Assembly (NCBI RefSeq): GCF_009725235.1 | Contig: NZ_WJFC01000076.1 | Location: 1 to 56,851, forward strand | Origin: Scytonema sp. UIC 10036 | GTDB lineage: Bacteria; Cyanobacteriota; Cyanobacteriia; Cyanobacteriales; Nostocaceae | Length of the DNA: 56,851 bases | Direction: 5' to 3' | Part shown: positions 25,099-33,319 of the stretch, in pieces | Layout of the letters: each line of letters begins with the position of its first letter | Numbering within the stretch: position 1 is the stretch's first letter | Notes under the pieces: model-generated | The model's input: only the letters and a program-made list of their open reading frames with translations | The model's database searches: none | Told to the model about the DNA's origin: nothing | Made by a program: the position numbers and the translations under genes

Positions 25099-26805
25099 CT
25101 AAGTCCTGAGCACCGCCACGACAACCCGGAAACCGACACAGTCGTTCCTGTCGTCACGAGGGTTCCTGAGGCGATACGCCGAACGGCAGTCCCTCGGGTT
25201 GAAACCCCAGGAGCCACTGCGAAGCAGCAATATTTGATTATCATTATTACTGTTATTTATCCAAGCACTTCCATCTATTGGTGCTCCATTATAGTTATCA
25301 TGCCAGGTGTCTAGACACCATTCCCACACATTGCCGTGCATATCATATAGACTAAAAGCATTTGGTGGAAAACTTCCAACAAGCGTCGTCTGTTGACGGT
25401 ATTGACCTTTTGGCTCAGAAGCGTATATCGCCGAACCATCATAGTTAGCTAAGTCAGATGTAATTGTCTCTCCAAAGTGAAAAGGCGTAGTTGTTCCCGC
25501 ACGACAAGCATACTCCCACTCGGCTTCACTAGGCAAACGATAACGGTAGCTTTTTCCAGTCCTTTCTGATAGTGTATCACAAAATTGAGTCGCATCATTC
25601 CAACTTACAGTTTCAACAGGTCTTTTTTCTCCTTCTTCTTTAAAGCGAGAGGGATTATTCCCCATAACCGCCTGATACTGTTCTTGGGTCACAGCAAACT
25701 TACTCATGAAAAAAGGTTGAATGGTGACGGTATGCTGAGGACTTTCATCAGATTCTCGCTCCCTCTCATTAGGAGGAGAACCCATGACAAACTGACCGCC
25801 AGGAATTTCTACCATATCTAAAGTAATACCGTTCCCCAAATCCTCTGTAAAAAAATTTGCTTGAGTGGGGCGACGGTTAATAATTTGTCCTCGCTCATTC
25901 ACCGTTACAACTTCAAATTGAACAGTTTGCAGCGTAACCACCTCTGGTGTTTGTACGGAAGAAGCAGTTGCAGTGGGTTGCGGAGTGGGTTGCGAACTTC
26001 TTTGAAGTTGGTATCCTCCAGCAGTTACCAAACCCAAACCTACACTTCCCCAACCCAAGTATTGAATGACCTTGCGCCGCGATAGGTTGTTAATGACTTT
26101 TACTTGTTCGGGAATTGGCAAACTGATACCAGCCACTCTAATTTCATTTTTCTTCAAAGCCTTTCCCAACTCTTTTTTTGCCGCTTCTAAATCTCCACCT
26201 GCAAAGTATCCCATTCCGCGAGCATAAATTAACAGTGGTTGAAAATCTTCTAATTCAGCCAAGGGTTCTGCCAATGTTTCTACCAAAGATGCCAATCGAA
26301 TCAAATCGGCGCGATCTGTATCATAGGTTTTTGAAAGAGTCAATGCCAATTCCTGAGATGCATCACTCGGTCGGGTATAAGCTAAAGCTATCCACTGCTG
26401 AACTTGAGCAAAGTCTCGGATATCGGGATCGCGATCGTAAAGTAGCTGCTGTGCGTATTCCAGCAAAAATTCTGATAGCTCATCAATACGCTGCTGACCA
26501 AACCTCTTATCTTCTTTTAATCGCTTGAGGAGTTCGTTCCGTACTGGTAAAACCATCTCGTAAAGTTCGTGTCCCACTTCATCGCATAAGCTAGAAAGTA
26601 ACAAGTCTGCCACTGCTATCCAGGGAATGTCTAAAACTTCACCATAAATATCTTGTTGGAACTTAGCCCACAAACGATATAACAAATCTGGTGTCAGTGC
26701 TAGAGGAAACGCCCCGTGATAAGCCAAATATAAATGTGCTTCCCCAAACCGTTTTTCAAAAGACTTAATCCGTTGGTTGACAACTTCAGGTCTAATTTTG
26801 TTCAT
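25099..26805 (-). CDS. FGE-sulfatase (SUMF1-like) protein with helical N-terminal domain and variable C-terminus
   Basis: 568 residues. Residues 1-235 are an all-helical domain (RFGEAHLYLAYHGAFPLAL, IPWIAVADLLLSSLCDEVGHELYEM); ~246-265 is a single membrane span (GWGSVGLGLVTAGG); ~328-565 is a formylglycine-generating-enzyme/C-type-lectin fold with DMVEIPGGQFVMGSPPNE, FAVTQEQYQAVMG, RLPSEAEWEYACRAG, DMHGNVWEW and GFRVV. The classic FGE copper Cys pair is not evident, so binding rather than catalysis is likely. It overlaps the vWA gene by 4 bases and ends the operon at a strong terminator. Its last exposed loop is the DGR-like variable repeat, pointing to a diversified recognition module. Confidence 0.93.
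   Translation of the reverse strand: MNKIRPEVVNQRIKSFEKRFGEAHLYLAYHGAFPLALTPDLLYRLWAKFQQDIYGEVLDIPWIAVADLLLSSLCDEVGHELYEMVLPVRNELLKRLKEDKRFGQQRIDELSEFLLEYAQQLLYDRDPDIRDFAQVQQWIALAYTRPSDASQELALTLSKTYDTDRADLIRLASLVETLAEPLAELEDFQPLLIYARGMGYFAGGDLEAAKKELGKALKKNEIRVAGISLPIPEQVKVINNLSRRKVIQYLGWGSVGLGLVTAGGYQLQRSSQPTPQPTATASSVQTPEVVTLQTVQFEVVTVNERGQIINRRPTQANFFTEDLGNGITLDMVEIPGGQFVMGSPPNERERESDESPQHTVTIQPFFMSKFAVTQEQYQAVMGNNPSRFKEEGEKRPVETVSWNDATQFCDTLSERTGKSYRYRLPSEAEWEYACRAGTTTPFHFGETITSDLANYDGSAIYASEPKGQYRQQTTLVGSFPPNAFSLYDMHGNVWEWCLDTWHDNYNGAPIDGSAWINNSNNDNQILLLRSGSWGFNPRDCRSAYRLRNPRDDRNDCVGFRVVVAVLRT
25106..25231 (-). repeat. Variable-repeat candidate (VR) at the FGE gene 3' end
   Basis: The last ~42 codons of the FGE gene. 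Relative to the template-like copy, five Asn codons are changed: AAC to GAC (D539), AAT to TAT (Y544), AAC to CTC (L546), AAC to GAC (D552), AAT to TGT (C556). All map to the C-type-lectin-like ligand face, where DGR variable residues lie in FGE-fold proteins. Confidence 0.7.
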
Positions 26806-28250
26806 ATTTTGCGTCCCTCAAAGTTAGTCGGACGTCCGCGCAACACACTCACAGCATCCTGCAAACCTCTGCGACTCAGTTCAAACATAGGAACCAAACG
26901 TGCAATTTCTCCGGCTGTCGTACCAGCCCAACGGGTATTTGGTATGGGATTCAGCCAAGCCATGTAACGCACTCGCTGTTTTAACTGAGCCAGAAATTTC
27001 TGAGTTAACTCATACCGTTCTTCACTATAACCGCCACGAGCAGCACCAGCATCACTTAAAATTAACACGGCAGTTCGGTCAGAGGAAACACGGTTCACAA
27101 TATCGCTCACTAACTCTGGTTTCAAATGATTGGGATCGTGATAAAGATAATCCAAGGGACAGTTGTGAAAGTAGTAAATACCTGCTTTGCCCAAACGACC
27201 TCCTCGCAAGGCTGTTTCTACCAATCGACGAGACAGCCCACCAAAAGGAACCATTGAACCATCTTGATCAATCAGTAAAAGCATTTCAGCACTGTTCACC
27301 CGGCTTGGTCTTAACACGGGTTCAAACAGCAAACCTTGCTGTCCGATTTGGTTGATAGTGGCTTCCATATCCAATTCTGTTCGCGAACCCTGACGAACTG
27401 GGCGGCGCAAATAACGCCAAATTTGTTTCATTTGCCTCATTGTTACGGGAAAATGCTCGTCTTTGAGGAAAAGATTTTTTGGGTTGTTGGTTAGCACGGC
27501 TTGAGCGATTTGCACCTCATCTGTGCTTGTGAGTGCGGAGTCTGTAGTTGAAGAAGTCGCTTTTGGCGTGGCTTGAGAGGAGGTAGAAACTTGATTTTTT
27601 GGGAGAAACCGGGTTGCTAAGATATTTGGTCGCCACTTGACGATGACATATCCACCACTCAAGACTATAACTGATAGCACGAACCAAAGAATGCCATTTG
27701 ATAGGCGATCGTCAGTATTTGGTGGTGCTTGCTGTATCGTATTTGGAACCAATGTGACTTGTTGGGTTCTTATAATCGTTGGCTTTGACGAAACGTTTGT
27801 TGGTGCTGGTATTGGTGTTGGTGTGATGGGTGGGGAAGTCTGAGTTAGTTTGACAGAAGTTTTGACACCAAAAGCTATTCCAACAGCTAAACTCCCTAAA
27901 ATTACATAGCGTGTCATCCTATGTAAATAAAGCTGCTGAACTGGTACAAGAAAACTGAGAAACCTAGTTTCCTTGAGAAAGTTCACAACCCTGCTTTCTT
28001 GAACTCCACTGGTTTCTTGAATCACCTCCGTACCCATAACCTGCTCAAAGTGAAACTCAAATAACGGCAATTCCTCCGCAGACTTAACCCATACAGTCTG
28101 ACAAAGACGCTTTAAAGCAAGTCGATCGCCTACCCCAAAACCCGCTTGCATGGCTTGCAAAACAGATTGATACTCGCCCATCCCAATTGGCAAACCAGCT
28201 TCCCGCAATCTATCAAACAATTCAATAAGAGGCAATTCATTCACGTCCAC
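26802..28250 (-). CDS. vWA-domain protein of a MoxR-vWA conflict system
   Basis: 482 residues: an N-terminal ~75-residue helical domain (LPLIELFDRLREAGLPIGM), spans at ~113-133 and ~182-204 separated by a Pro/Thr-rich linker, then a von Willebrand A domain (~300-470) with MIDAS-like IDQDGSM (Asp328, Asp330, Ser332) and ILSDAGAARGGY. MoxR ATPases act as chaperones on vWA partners; the MoxR gene overlaps it by 14 bases. It resembles the vWA component of the MoxR-vWA ternary conflict systems reported from multicellular bacteria (Kaur, Aravind and colleagues), tying membrane, ATPase and FGE sensor together. The exact link is inference. Confidence 0.88.
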   Translation of the reverse strand: MDVNELPLIELFDRLREAGLPIGMGEYQSVLQAMQAGFGVGDRLALKRLCQTVWVKSAEELPLFEFHFEQVMGTEVIQETSGVQESRVVNFLKETRFLSFLVPVQQLYLHRMTRYVILGSLAVGIAFGVKTSVKLTQTSPPITPTPIPAPTNVSSKPTIIRTQQVTLVPNTIQQAPPNTDDRLSNGILWFVLSVIVLSGGYVIVKWRPNILATRFLPKNQVSTSSQATPKATSSTTDSALTSTDEVQIAQAVLTNNPKNLFLKDEHFPVTMRQMKQIWRYLRRPVRQGSRTELDMEATINQIGQQGLLFEPVLRPSRVNSAEMLLLIDQDGSMVPFGGLSRRLVETALRGGRLGKAGIYYFHNCPLDYLYHDPNHLKPELVSDIVNRVSSDRTAVLILSDAGAARGGYSEERYELTQKFLAQLKQRVRYMAWLNPIPNTRWAGTTAGEIARLVPMFELSRRGLQDAVSVLRGRPTNFEGRKI

Positions 28251-29175
28251 GTTTTTGCCTCAAATAACGTACATGGTCTTCCCAACTTTTCAGCAACACG
28301 CCACCAAATGGCAGTTTACCATCTAGTTTTGCCAAAATCTCATCTTCCGGATAGCGACGCAAAACTCGAAACCAGTCTATCAACTCACTTGTACTGACTT
28401 TTTTGCTGGCGTCTCCTTTATCTTTTCGCATTTCCTCTCGCAGTAGTAAAAAGCGAGTGACGGCTTGAGCCACTAACACTGGAGATGAATCGGGAAAAAG
28501 TGATTTAATAATATCGACTAACCTTTGAAGATTGGGAAATTCCAAATAGTGAAACAGACACCTTCTTAAGAAAGCATCGGGTAAATCTTTTTCATCATTG
28601 CTTGTAATAAAAACGATGGGCGGTTCTTTTGCTTGTACTTCTTGTCCTGTTTCGTCAACTATAAACCGTTGCTCGTCAAGTTCTAGTAACAAATCGTTAG
28701 GAAAGTCTATATCAGCTTTATCAATTTCATCTATTAAGACTACAGTTCGTCGGTCATTTTGAAACGCACGTCCCAAGGGACCCCATTTAACGTAGGTGGT
28801 GGGATCGTCAATCCGGGGAATGTCTTCCTCTTTGATTATGCGACCTGCTGCTGCTAATTGAGCATCTCGCAAGCGATTGACTGCATCATAAGTGTATAGC
28901 CCATCTTTGGCGCGACTTGTGGATTTAATATACCATGCTTCAAAGGGCAAACCAAGTTCATATGCTACAGCACGAGCTAATCTCGTTTTCCCACATCCCG
29001 GTTCTCCCTTGAGTAAAAGCGGTCTTTCAAGGTAGATTGCCAAGTTAACAGCTTCTACTAAGTCTTCATTTGGTAAGTAAGGATACAATACCTGACCCGC
29101 AGCGTCTTTGTCTCCCACCCGTGGCTGAACTTTACCTGTATACTCAAGAGGTTTATCACTTAGTGTTTTAGCCAT
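28237..29175 (-). CDS. MoxR-type AAA+ ATPase
   Basis: 312 residues from MAKTLSDKPL. Walker A GEPGCGKT at 57-64, Walker B VVLIDE at 145-150, sensor-1 region FITSNDEKDLP and an arginine-finger stretch PDAFLRRCLF identify the MoxR/CbbQ branch. It should form a hexamer that remodels the vWA partner encoded just downstream. The start at 29175 (AGAAAG upstream) overlaps the previous gene's end by 16 bases; the frame is open to a TTG at 29196. Confidence 0.95.
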   Translation of the reverse strand: MAKTLSDKPLEYTGKVQPRVGDKDAAGQVLYPYLPNEDLVEAVNLAIYLERPLLLKGEPGCGKTRLARAVAYELGLPFEAWYIKSTSRAKDGLYTYDAVNRLRDAQLAAAGRIIKEEDIPRIDDPTTYVKWGPLGRAFQNDRRTVVLIDEIDKADIDFPNDLLLELDEQRFIVDETGQEVQAKEPPIVFITSNDEKDLPDAFLRRCLFHYLEFPNLQRLVDIIKSLFPDSSPVLVAQAVTRFLLLREEMRKDKGDASKKVSTSELIDWFRVLRRYPEDEILAKLDGKLPFGGVLLKSWEDHVRYLRQKRGRE

Positions 29176-30134
29176 CTGTCTTTCTCTTCGTACCAATTAC
29201 AGCCACACATCTTGCAGATTTCTGAGAAGACTAATTCTGGAATTCCATTCTCAGTTTTATTTAAAATCGCTTGGGCGGGATCGTCCCATTTGTTGATTTC
29301 TTCTATAAGAGGCAGTGTATCAAACTCTGTTTCCACTGTTTCTATCCAATCTGTTAGAATGCCATCGCCAAAGGGTGCGATCGCTGGTAATTTGATAGGT
29401 ATTTTTGGTTCCCAAGTCGGTTCTAACTGTTCGACAAACATAATATTCTGACATCCCACGCACCCTTCATAATCTACCAAAAACATCAGCAACTGAAACT
29501 TATTATCTTGCGATACCTCCTTTCGTGGTTTACTGGCTAATGGCAGCCAAAACTCTTGAAGTAACTCTTGTAAGTATGCTTCTGGCATACAATCTACATA
29601 ATGCAAGATAAGGATGACATTCTGGGTTTTCCACCACTTAAAAACTCCTTCGGCTACCTCTGTGGGGGAGTGATGTTCCAAACCGACTCTACGACCGAGT
29701 TCTCGCCACAATGCGCCAACGTCTCTTTTGCGCCCCAGTCGGTCGAGTTCGATACGGATCTCTTTCGCCGTTGTACCAAAACGGATGTGTTGCGTCATGA
29801 GGCGATTCAGCAACCAACGCTGTCCGTATTCTGGATACCCGTGAATTAAAAAAGCTTTGATGGATTGGGTTTTCTGAAATTTTAGGAACGATCGCACTTG
29901 TTCTCTGTAGCCCAGTTTCATTAAAGCACGGTACAAATCTTCACTACGAGCTTCTGCCTCTACATTTGCCATCTCCTGTAGGATATTGCTCCGTTCAGCT
30001 TCGTCTCTCTCAATTTGCTTTTCTAAAGAGAAAATCGTCACAGGGTCTGTTGCCAGTATTTTTTCTCGCCGAATAAATAGTATTTTATCTTCTACGAGGT
30101 CAAGCAATTCCTGTAGTTGTTCTCGTTTGCTCAT
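29160..30134 (-). CDS. Inactive-STAND-like protein with helical N-terminal (effector-associated-type) domain
   Basis: 324 residues. Residues 1-60 are charged helices (LLDLVEDKILFIRREKILA). A P-loop-like fold then begins at residue ~90 with AFLIHGYPEYGQRWLLNRL (99-113), where the Walker A Gly-Lys-Thr is replaced by EYGQRW, and continues with VILILHYVDCM in place of Walker B. This fits the inactive STAND (iSTAND) proteins that accompany MoxR-vWA systems. It probably serves as a scaffold or regulator rather than an ATPase. Its N-terminal helices may recruit an effector by homotypic contact; that is inference. It overlaps the MoxR gene. Confidence 0.7.
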   Translation of the reverse strand: MSKREQLQELLDLVEDKILFIRREKILATDPVTIFSLEKQIERDEAERSNILQEMANVEAEARSEDLYRALMKLGYREQVRSFLKFQKTQSIKAFLIHGYPEYGQRWLLNRLMTQHIRFGTTAKEIRIELDRLGRKRDVGALWRELGRRVGLEHHSPTEVAEGVFKWWKTQNVILILHYVDCMPEAYLQELLQEFWLPLASKPRKEVSQDNKFQLLMFLVDYEGCVGCQNIMFVEQLEPTWEPKIPIKLPAIAPFGDGILTDWIETVETEFDTLPLIEEINKWDDPAQAILNKTENGIPELVFSEICKMCGCNWYEEKDRWLKH

Positions 30135-30237
30135 TTTCTACGGAGGATATGGCAGTTGCTTGTTGCTATGACTTAGCTACAATGCTTTAGGCGATGGTTA
30201 CAGATTTTTAGTATACACTTTGTTATCTTTATCATGA

Positions 30238-30296
30238 GGATATGAGGCGGAGCCTCTTGGGCTGCATTCCCAGGCTCCGCCTGGGAACGAGAAATA
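30238..30296. repeat. Palindromic GC-rich dispersed repeat
   Basis: gaggcggagcctc and ttcccaggctccgcctggga form two adjacent hairpins, as at 1476 and within 31894-32090. It lies in the 174-bp gap that separates the first gene of the conflict cluster from the rest, so it could attenuate or stabilise the transcript. Confidence 0.75.
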
Positions 30297-30308
30297 CTGT
30301 TGTTAACG

Positions 30309-31307
30309 CTATTGGGTGAAGTAGGGGTATTTCTCTTTGAGTAACTGGTGACAGCGTTGCTTGACTTGAAACGCGGCGCTCGGAACCCACTCTTGAAATT
30401 GTTCTGCGATCGCGTTTAATTCTTCTTGACAAGTTTTTAGCTCTGCTTCGTGAATTTTCAGTATTGCTGAATTTATCAAATTTTGAATTTTTATGATTTT
30501 CCCACTTCCTTGAACGACTAATGTTTCTACACCGCCTTCAACTACGTCTATAAAATTGCTCACCCAATTGGTTAATTCCTCTTCACTCGTCTTGCGAGCG
30601 AAGCTGTTTAAGCTTTTTAAATCTAGGGCTTGCTTGAGAATTGGATGTTTGGAACCCATATTGTTGAGTAAACCCTCGCATTCACCACAAAGAGCGTGCA
30701 GTGCAACAACTATTCTTCTCGTTTCTTGTGCATCTTCACTCTCTTTGCTTTGGTAATACAGAGCAAGATACCCTTGAGCTTGCTCGACGAGTGCGGGGAT
30801 TTTTTTCCGACCAAAACCACCCATCAGTTCTATAAATCTTGAGAATTTTGTAATTTCTGTTTTGGTCTGAACATTCGACTTTGCGATTTCGGGATTATTT
30901 TTGTTCCATTCTTCGCAAGCTAAGGCAACTAATTCTTTATAAGGTAACGGTTGAATATTTAGCTTAACAACTGATATTGCTTTTCCAAATAATTGCTGTT
31001 GTTTCTGTAATTCTAAAGCTTTTTGTTGGGCTTCAATCTCTCTTTGTCTTTCTCTTTCTTGACGAGTTTGGGATGCTTTTTTTGCTGCCTCTCTTCGCTT
31101 TTCTGAAAGCTTTTTCCAATGCTCAAATTCCTCTGTAGATTCTGCTTCTAAAACTCGTTCTAGTAAATACAAACAAACAGGCGACGCACTCCGATAAACG
31201 GGATTTTTAGAGTTCTTATCCTCGCTACCAAGAAACTTCTTGATTGCTGCGTCTGTCCATCCACGTGTTACTTTGAGATCTGTTTTAGTGATATACTCGG
31301 CTGTCAT
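30309..31307 (-). CDS. Unknown coiled-coil protein heading the conflict cluster
   Basis: 332 residues, no named family recognised. Residues 1-60 (ITKTDLKVTRGWTDAAIKKFLG then YRSASPVCLYLLERV) look like a small helix-turn-helix-like module seen at the start of assorted bacterial conflict proteins. A charged coiled coil follows (~60-110, EKRREAAKKASQTRQERERQ), and the rest is helical. No catalytic motif is visible. It is on the operon strand but 174 bases from the iSTAND gene, so co-transcription is probable but not certain. Candidate roles are effector or nucleic-acid-binding adaptor. Confidence 0.7.
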   Translation of the reverse strand: MTAEYITKTDLKVTRGWTDAAIKKFLGSEDKNSKNPVYRSASPVCLYLLERVLEAESTEEFEHWKKLSEKRREAAKKASQTRQERERQREIEAQQKALELQKQQQLFGKAISVVKLNIQPLPYKELVALACEEWNKNNPEIAKSNVQTKTEITKFSRFIELMGGFGRKKIPALVEQAQGYLALYYQSKESEDAQETRRIVVALHALCGECEGLLNNMGSKHPILKQALDLKSLNSFARKTSEEELTNWVSNFIDVVEGGVETLVVQGSGKIIKIQNLINSAILKIHEAELKTCQEELNAIAEQFQEWVPSAAFQVKQRCHQLLKEKYPYFTQ

Positions 31308-31893
31308 TCAGGAATATAGCGGGCATTGGGCATTAGGTATTAGGTGTTTTTCCAATCTCCTCCTCCTTAGTTATTTTAGCGAAAGATGAATTAAAGCTTT
31401 ACAAAGCTTTATATAGAAGGAGCGCCCTTCAGCACTGGTGAACTCCAAAGCAACCCTAGCTAACTGTTGTGGAATTCGATTATAGTAGAATCATCAATGT
31501 ACCGTGAATTCAGATAAAGTCTTACATAGTTAAGCATTTCTACATATACTGCTTACTATATATAAAAAATCTATAAAGACGGTCAATCTTGATTGACTAC
31601 TAACTTATGAGATTGTTAGCTTAAAAGAGAAGCATTCCAAGCGTGCAAAATGCACTCAGAATAGCATTCTGGGTCTACACAAACAAAGCCTGCTTCTGCG
31701 GGCTGTGAACGAGTCCGCCTGCGCGGACTAAATTTGTATAGCTGCGATTTCCTATCGCTTGGTATTTTTACAGATTTGGGATGCTCCCGCGTAAGAGTGT
31801 ACGGATGCCAAGATAAATTCGTAGTACTAGTACTTAACTACATCAATTTTGAAGGCTGCAGACCTAACCTCTCAAATAAATTGAGAATGTAGC
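31308..31893. other. Intergenic region upstream of the conflict operon
   Basis: Part of an 890-bp divergent gap. It should carry the operon promoter and the promoter of the gene at 32198; neither could be pinned down. It contains the hairpin aagcctgcttctgcgggct near 31686-31704 and agtccgcctgcgcggact at 31711-31728. Confidence 0.5.
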
Positions 31894-32090
31894 CTAGTAG
31901 TTCACCACAATGATTTTGATGGGCTGTCATCTCGTTCCCAGCCTCTGGCTGGGAATGCCTCACGGGAGGCTCTGCCTCCTGTACTCTACCACAGAGTGCG
32001 AGGCGGAGCCTCTAGTAATGCGTTCCCAGGCGGAGCCTGGGAACGAGAGTCGGGGATCTACCTATCAAAATTAATGTGGTGAACCACTAG
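31894..32090. mobile_element. 197-bp MITE-like element, family 2
   Basis: 27-bp terminal inverted repeats at 31894-31920 and 32064-32090 (outer ends CTAGTAGTTCACCACA and its near complement) differ at about 3 positions. The interior carries two GC-rich palindromes of the ctcgttcccag/gaggcggagcctc type. There is no open frame, so it must be mobilised in trans if at all. Confidence 0.8.
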
Positions 32091-32197
32091 TTCGGGCTGA
32101 CAAAATTTTTATAGTGGATTACCAGTCACGAAAAATTGACTATCATCCTACAACGTACAGACTGCAATATTGTATACTTATTTACATAAAATAACAA

Positions 32198-33037
32198 ATG
32201 GTTAATGTAGGTTATCATAGCGCGAGGGTTCAAGGGCAAGTTCTTCGTTCTTTATATAAAGCTGTTCTAGGTCCCTTGGTTAATAGTTCTATCCAACAAA
32301 CTCGAACAGTTCCAGTCAATGTCTACGCCTTATCATGCGAGCGCGATTTGCCAGAACAAGTAGTCAGTATTCGCTCGTTCATTCGTCATGTCGGTATTCC
32401 AAATACTTTCACTGTAATTTCTGACGGAAGTTACACGGATGCCAGTTGCGATTTACTGCGGCGCATACATCCTTGTGTTAAACTGGTGAATTTACAAGAA
32501 TTTATTCGACCAGATCTGCCTGAATGTGTTACTCATTACGCCCAATTACATCCTATGGGCAAAAAGTTATCAGCATTAATGTCCATTCCAGTGAATGGTG
32601 CAACTATTTATACAGATTCAGATATTTTATTTTTCCCTGGCGGAATAGACTTAGTTAATTTAGTGAATTCTGGCGATCGCTACAATTACTATCTACCCGA
32701 TTGTTCTAATTCTTTAGATAAGAGAATTATTTACGAAGATTCTGAAAAATTAAATCCAATTAACGCTGGATTTATTTTACTAAAGCAAGAGTTGGATTGG
32801 AGCTTTGCGATTGAACGCTTGACGGCTCTTAGAGAACCTCCTGGCTATTTTACCGAACAAACAGTTGTACATTTGACAATCCACAGAAATCATGGTAAGC
32901 CCTTGTGTACAAAACGATATGTTCTCAATGTAGAGGATCAGTTCATCTATCCAGATACATTTGCTAGTAATGACATTGCTTTAAGACATTATGTCAGAGA
33001 TGTCAGACATAAGTTTTGGATGAATACAGGGTTATAA
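32198..33037 (+). CDS. Putative GT-A-fold glycosyltransferase with DSD motif
   Basis: 279 residues. An N-terminal strand-rich region (VPVNVYALSCERDLPEQVVS) is followed by an acidic metal motif in ATIYTDSDILFF and by a helix with NAGFILLKQ, the arrangement of nucleotide-diphospho-sugar transferases such as GT8-like enzymes. I do not recognise a specific family. It is first in a plus-strand glycan cluster with a HAD protein and a GT4 enzyme, although a MITE separates it from the next gene. Confidence 0.7.
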   Translation: MVNVGYHSARVQGQVLRSLYKAVLGPLVNSSIQQTRTVPVNVYALSCERDLPEQVVSIRSFIRHVGIPNTFTVISDGSYTDASCDLLRRIHPCVKLVNLQEFIRPDLPECVTHYAQLHPMGKKLSALMSIPVNGATIYTDSDILFFPGGIDLVNLVNSGDRYNYYLPDCSNSLDKRIIYEDSEKLNPINAGFILLKQELDWSFAIERLTALREPPGYFTEQTVVHLTIHRNHGKPLCTKRYVLNVEDQFIYPDTFASNDIALRHYVRDVRHKFWMNTGL

Positions 33038-33071
33038 ATTTATTTTGAAATATCGGTAGGTAATGTCCACC

Positions 33072-33261
33072 TAGCCCTGTCAAGGTCACTTATCAAATTT
33101 TGATTCAGGCAGCAATTCCTCATCTTCCCTCTCTGCGTACTCTGCGTACTCAGCGGTTCAAAAGTCATTTATTTAACCGCTGAGGCGCAGAGTACGCAGA
33201 GAGAAGAGGTGAGAAGACGATTGATTTTCTGAAATTTTAATCCACCTTGACAGGGTTAGTA
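33072..33261. mobile_element. 190-bp MITE-like element, family 3, copy a (9-bp TSD)
   Basis: Begins TAGCCCTGTCAAGG and ends CCTTGACAGGGTTAGTA; flanked by the direct repeat ATGTCCACC (33063-33071 and 33262-33270). The interior is a long palindrome of ctctgcgtactctgcg and its complement. Other copies are at 49782-49974 and, decayed, at 40961-41098. Confidence 0.85.
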
Positions 33262-33319
33262 ATGTCCACCCTACAGTTTAAATGAATATCTACCAGATTA
33301 GGGCAATTTAAGTAAAAAA

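Noticed and set aside
23581..25100. Reverse transcriptase expected next to a DGR template repeat
   Set aside because: I looked for a (Y/F)xDD-type RT in all frames given for the window and found none; any RT must lie elsewhere or be lost.
25099..26805. Active sulfatase-modifying enzyme
   Set aside because: The fold is FGE-like, but I see no typical catalytic Cys pair and no sulfatase nearby; a binding role is more likely.
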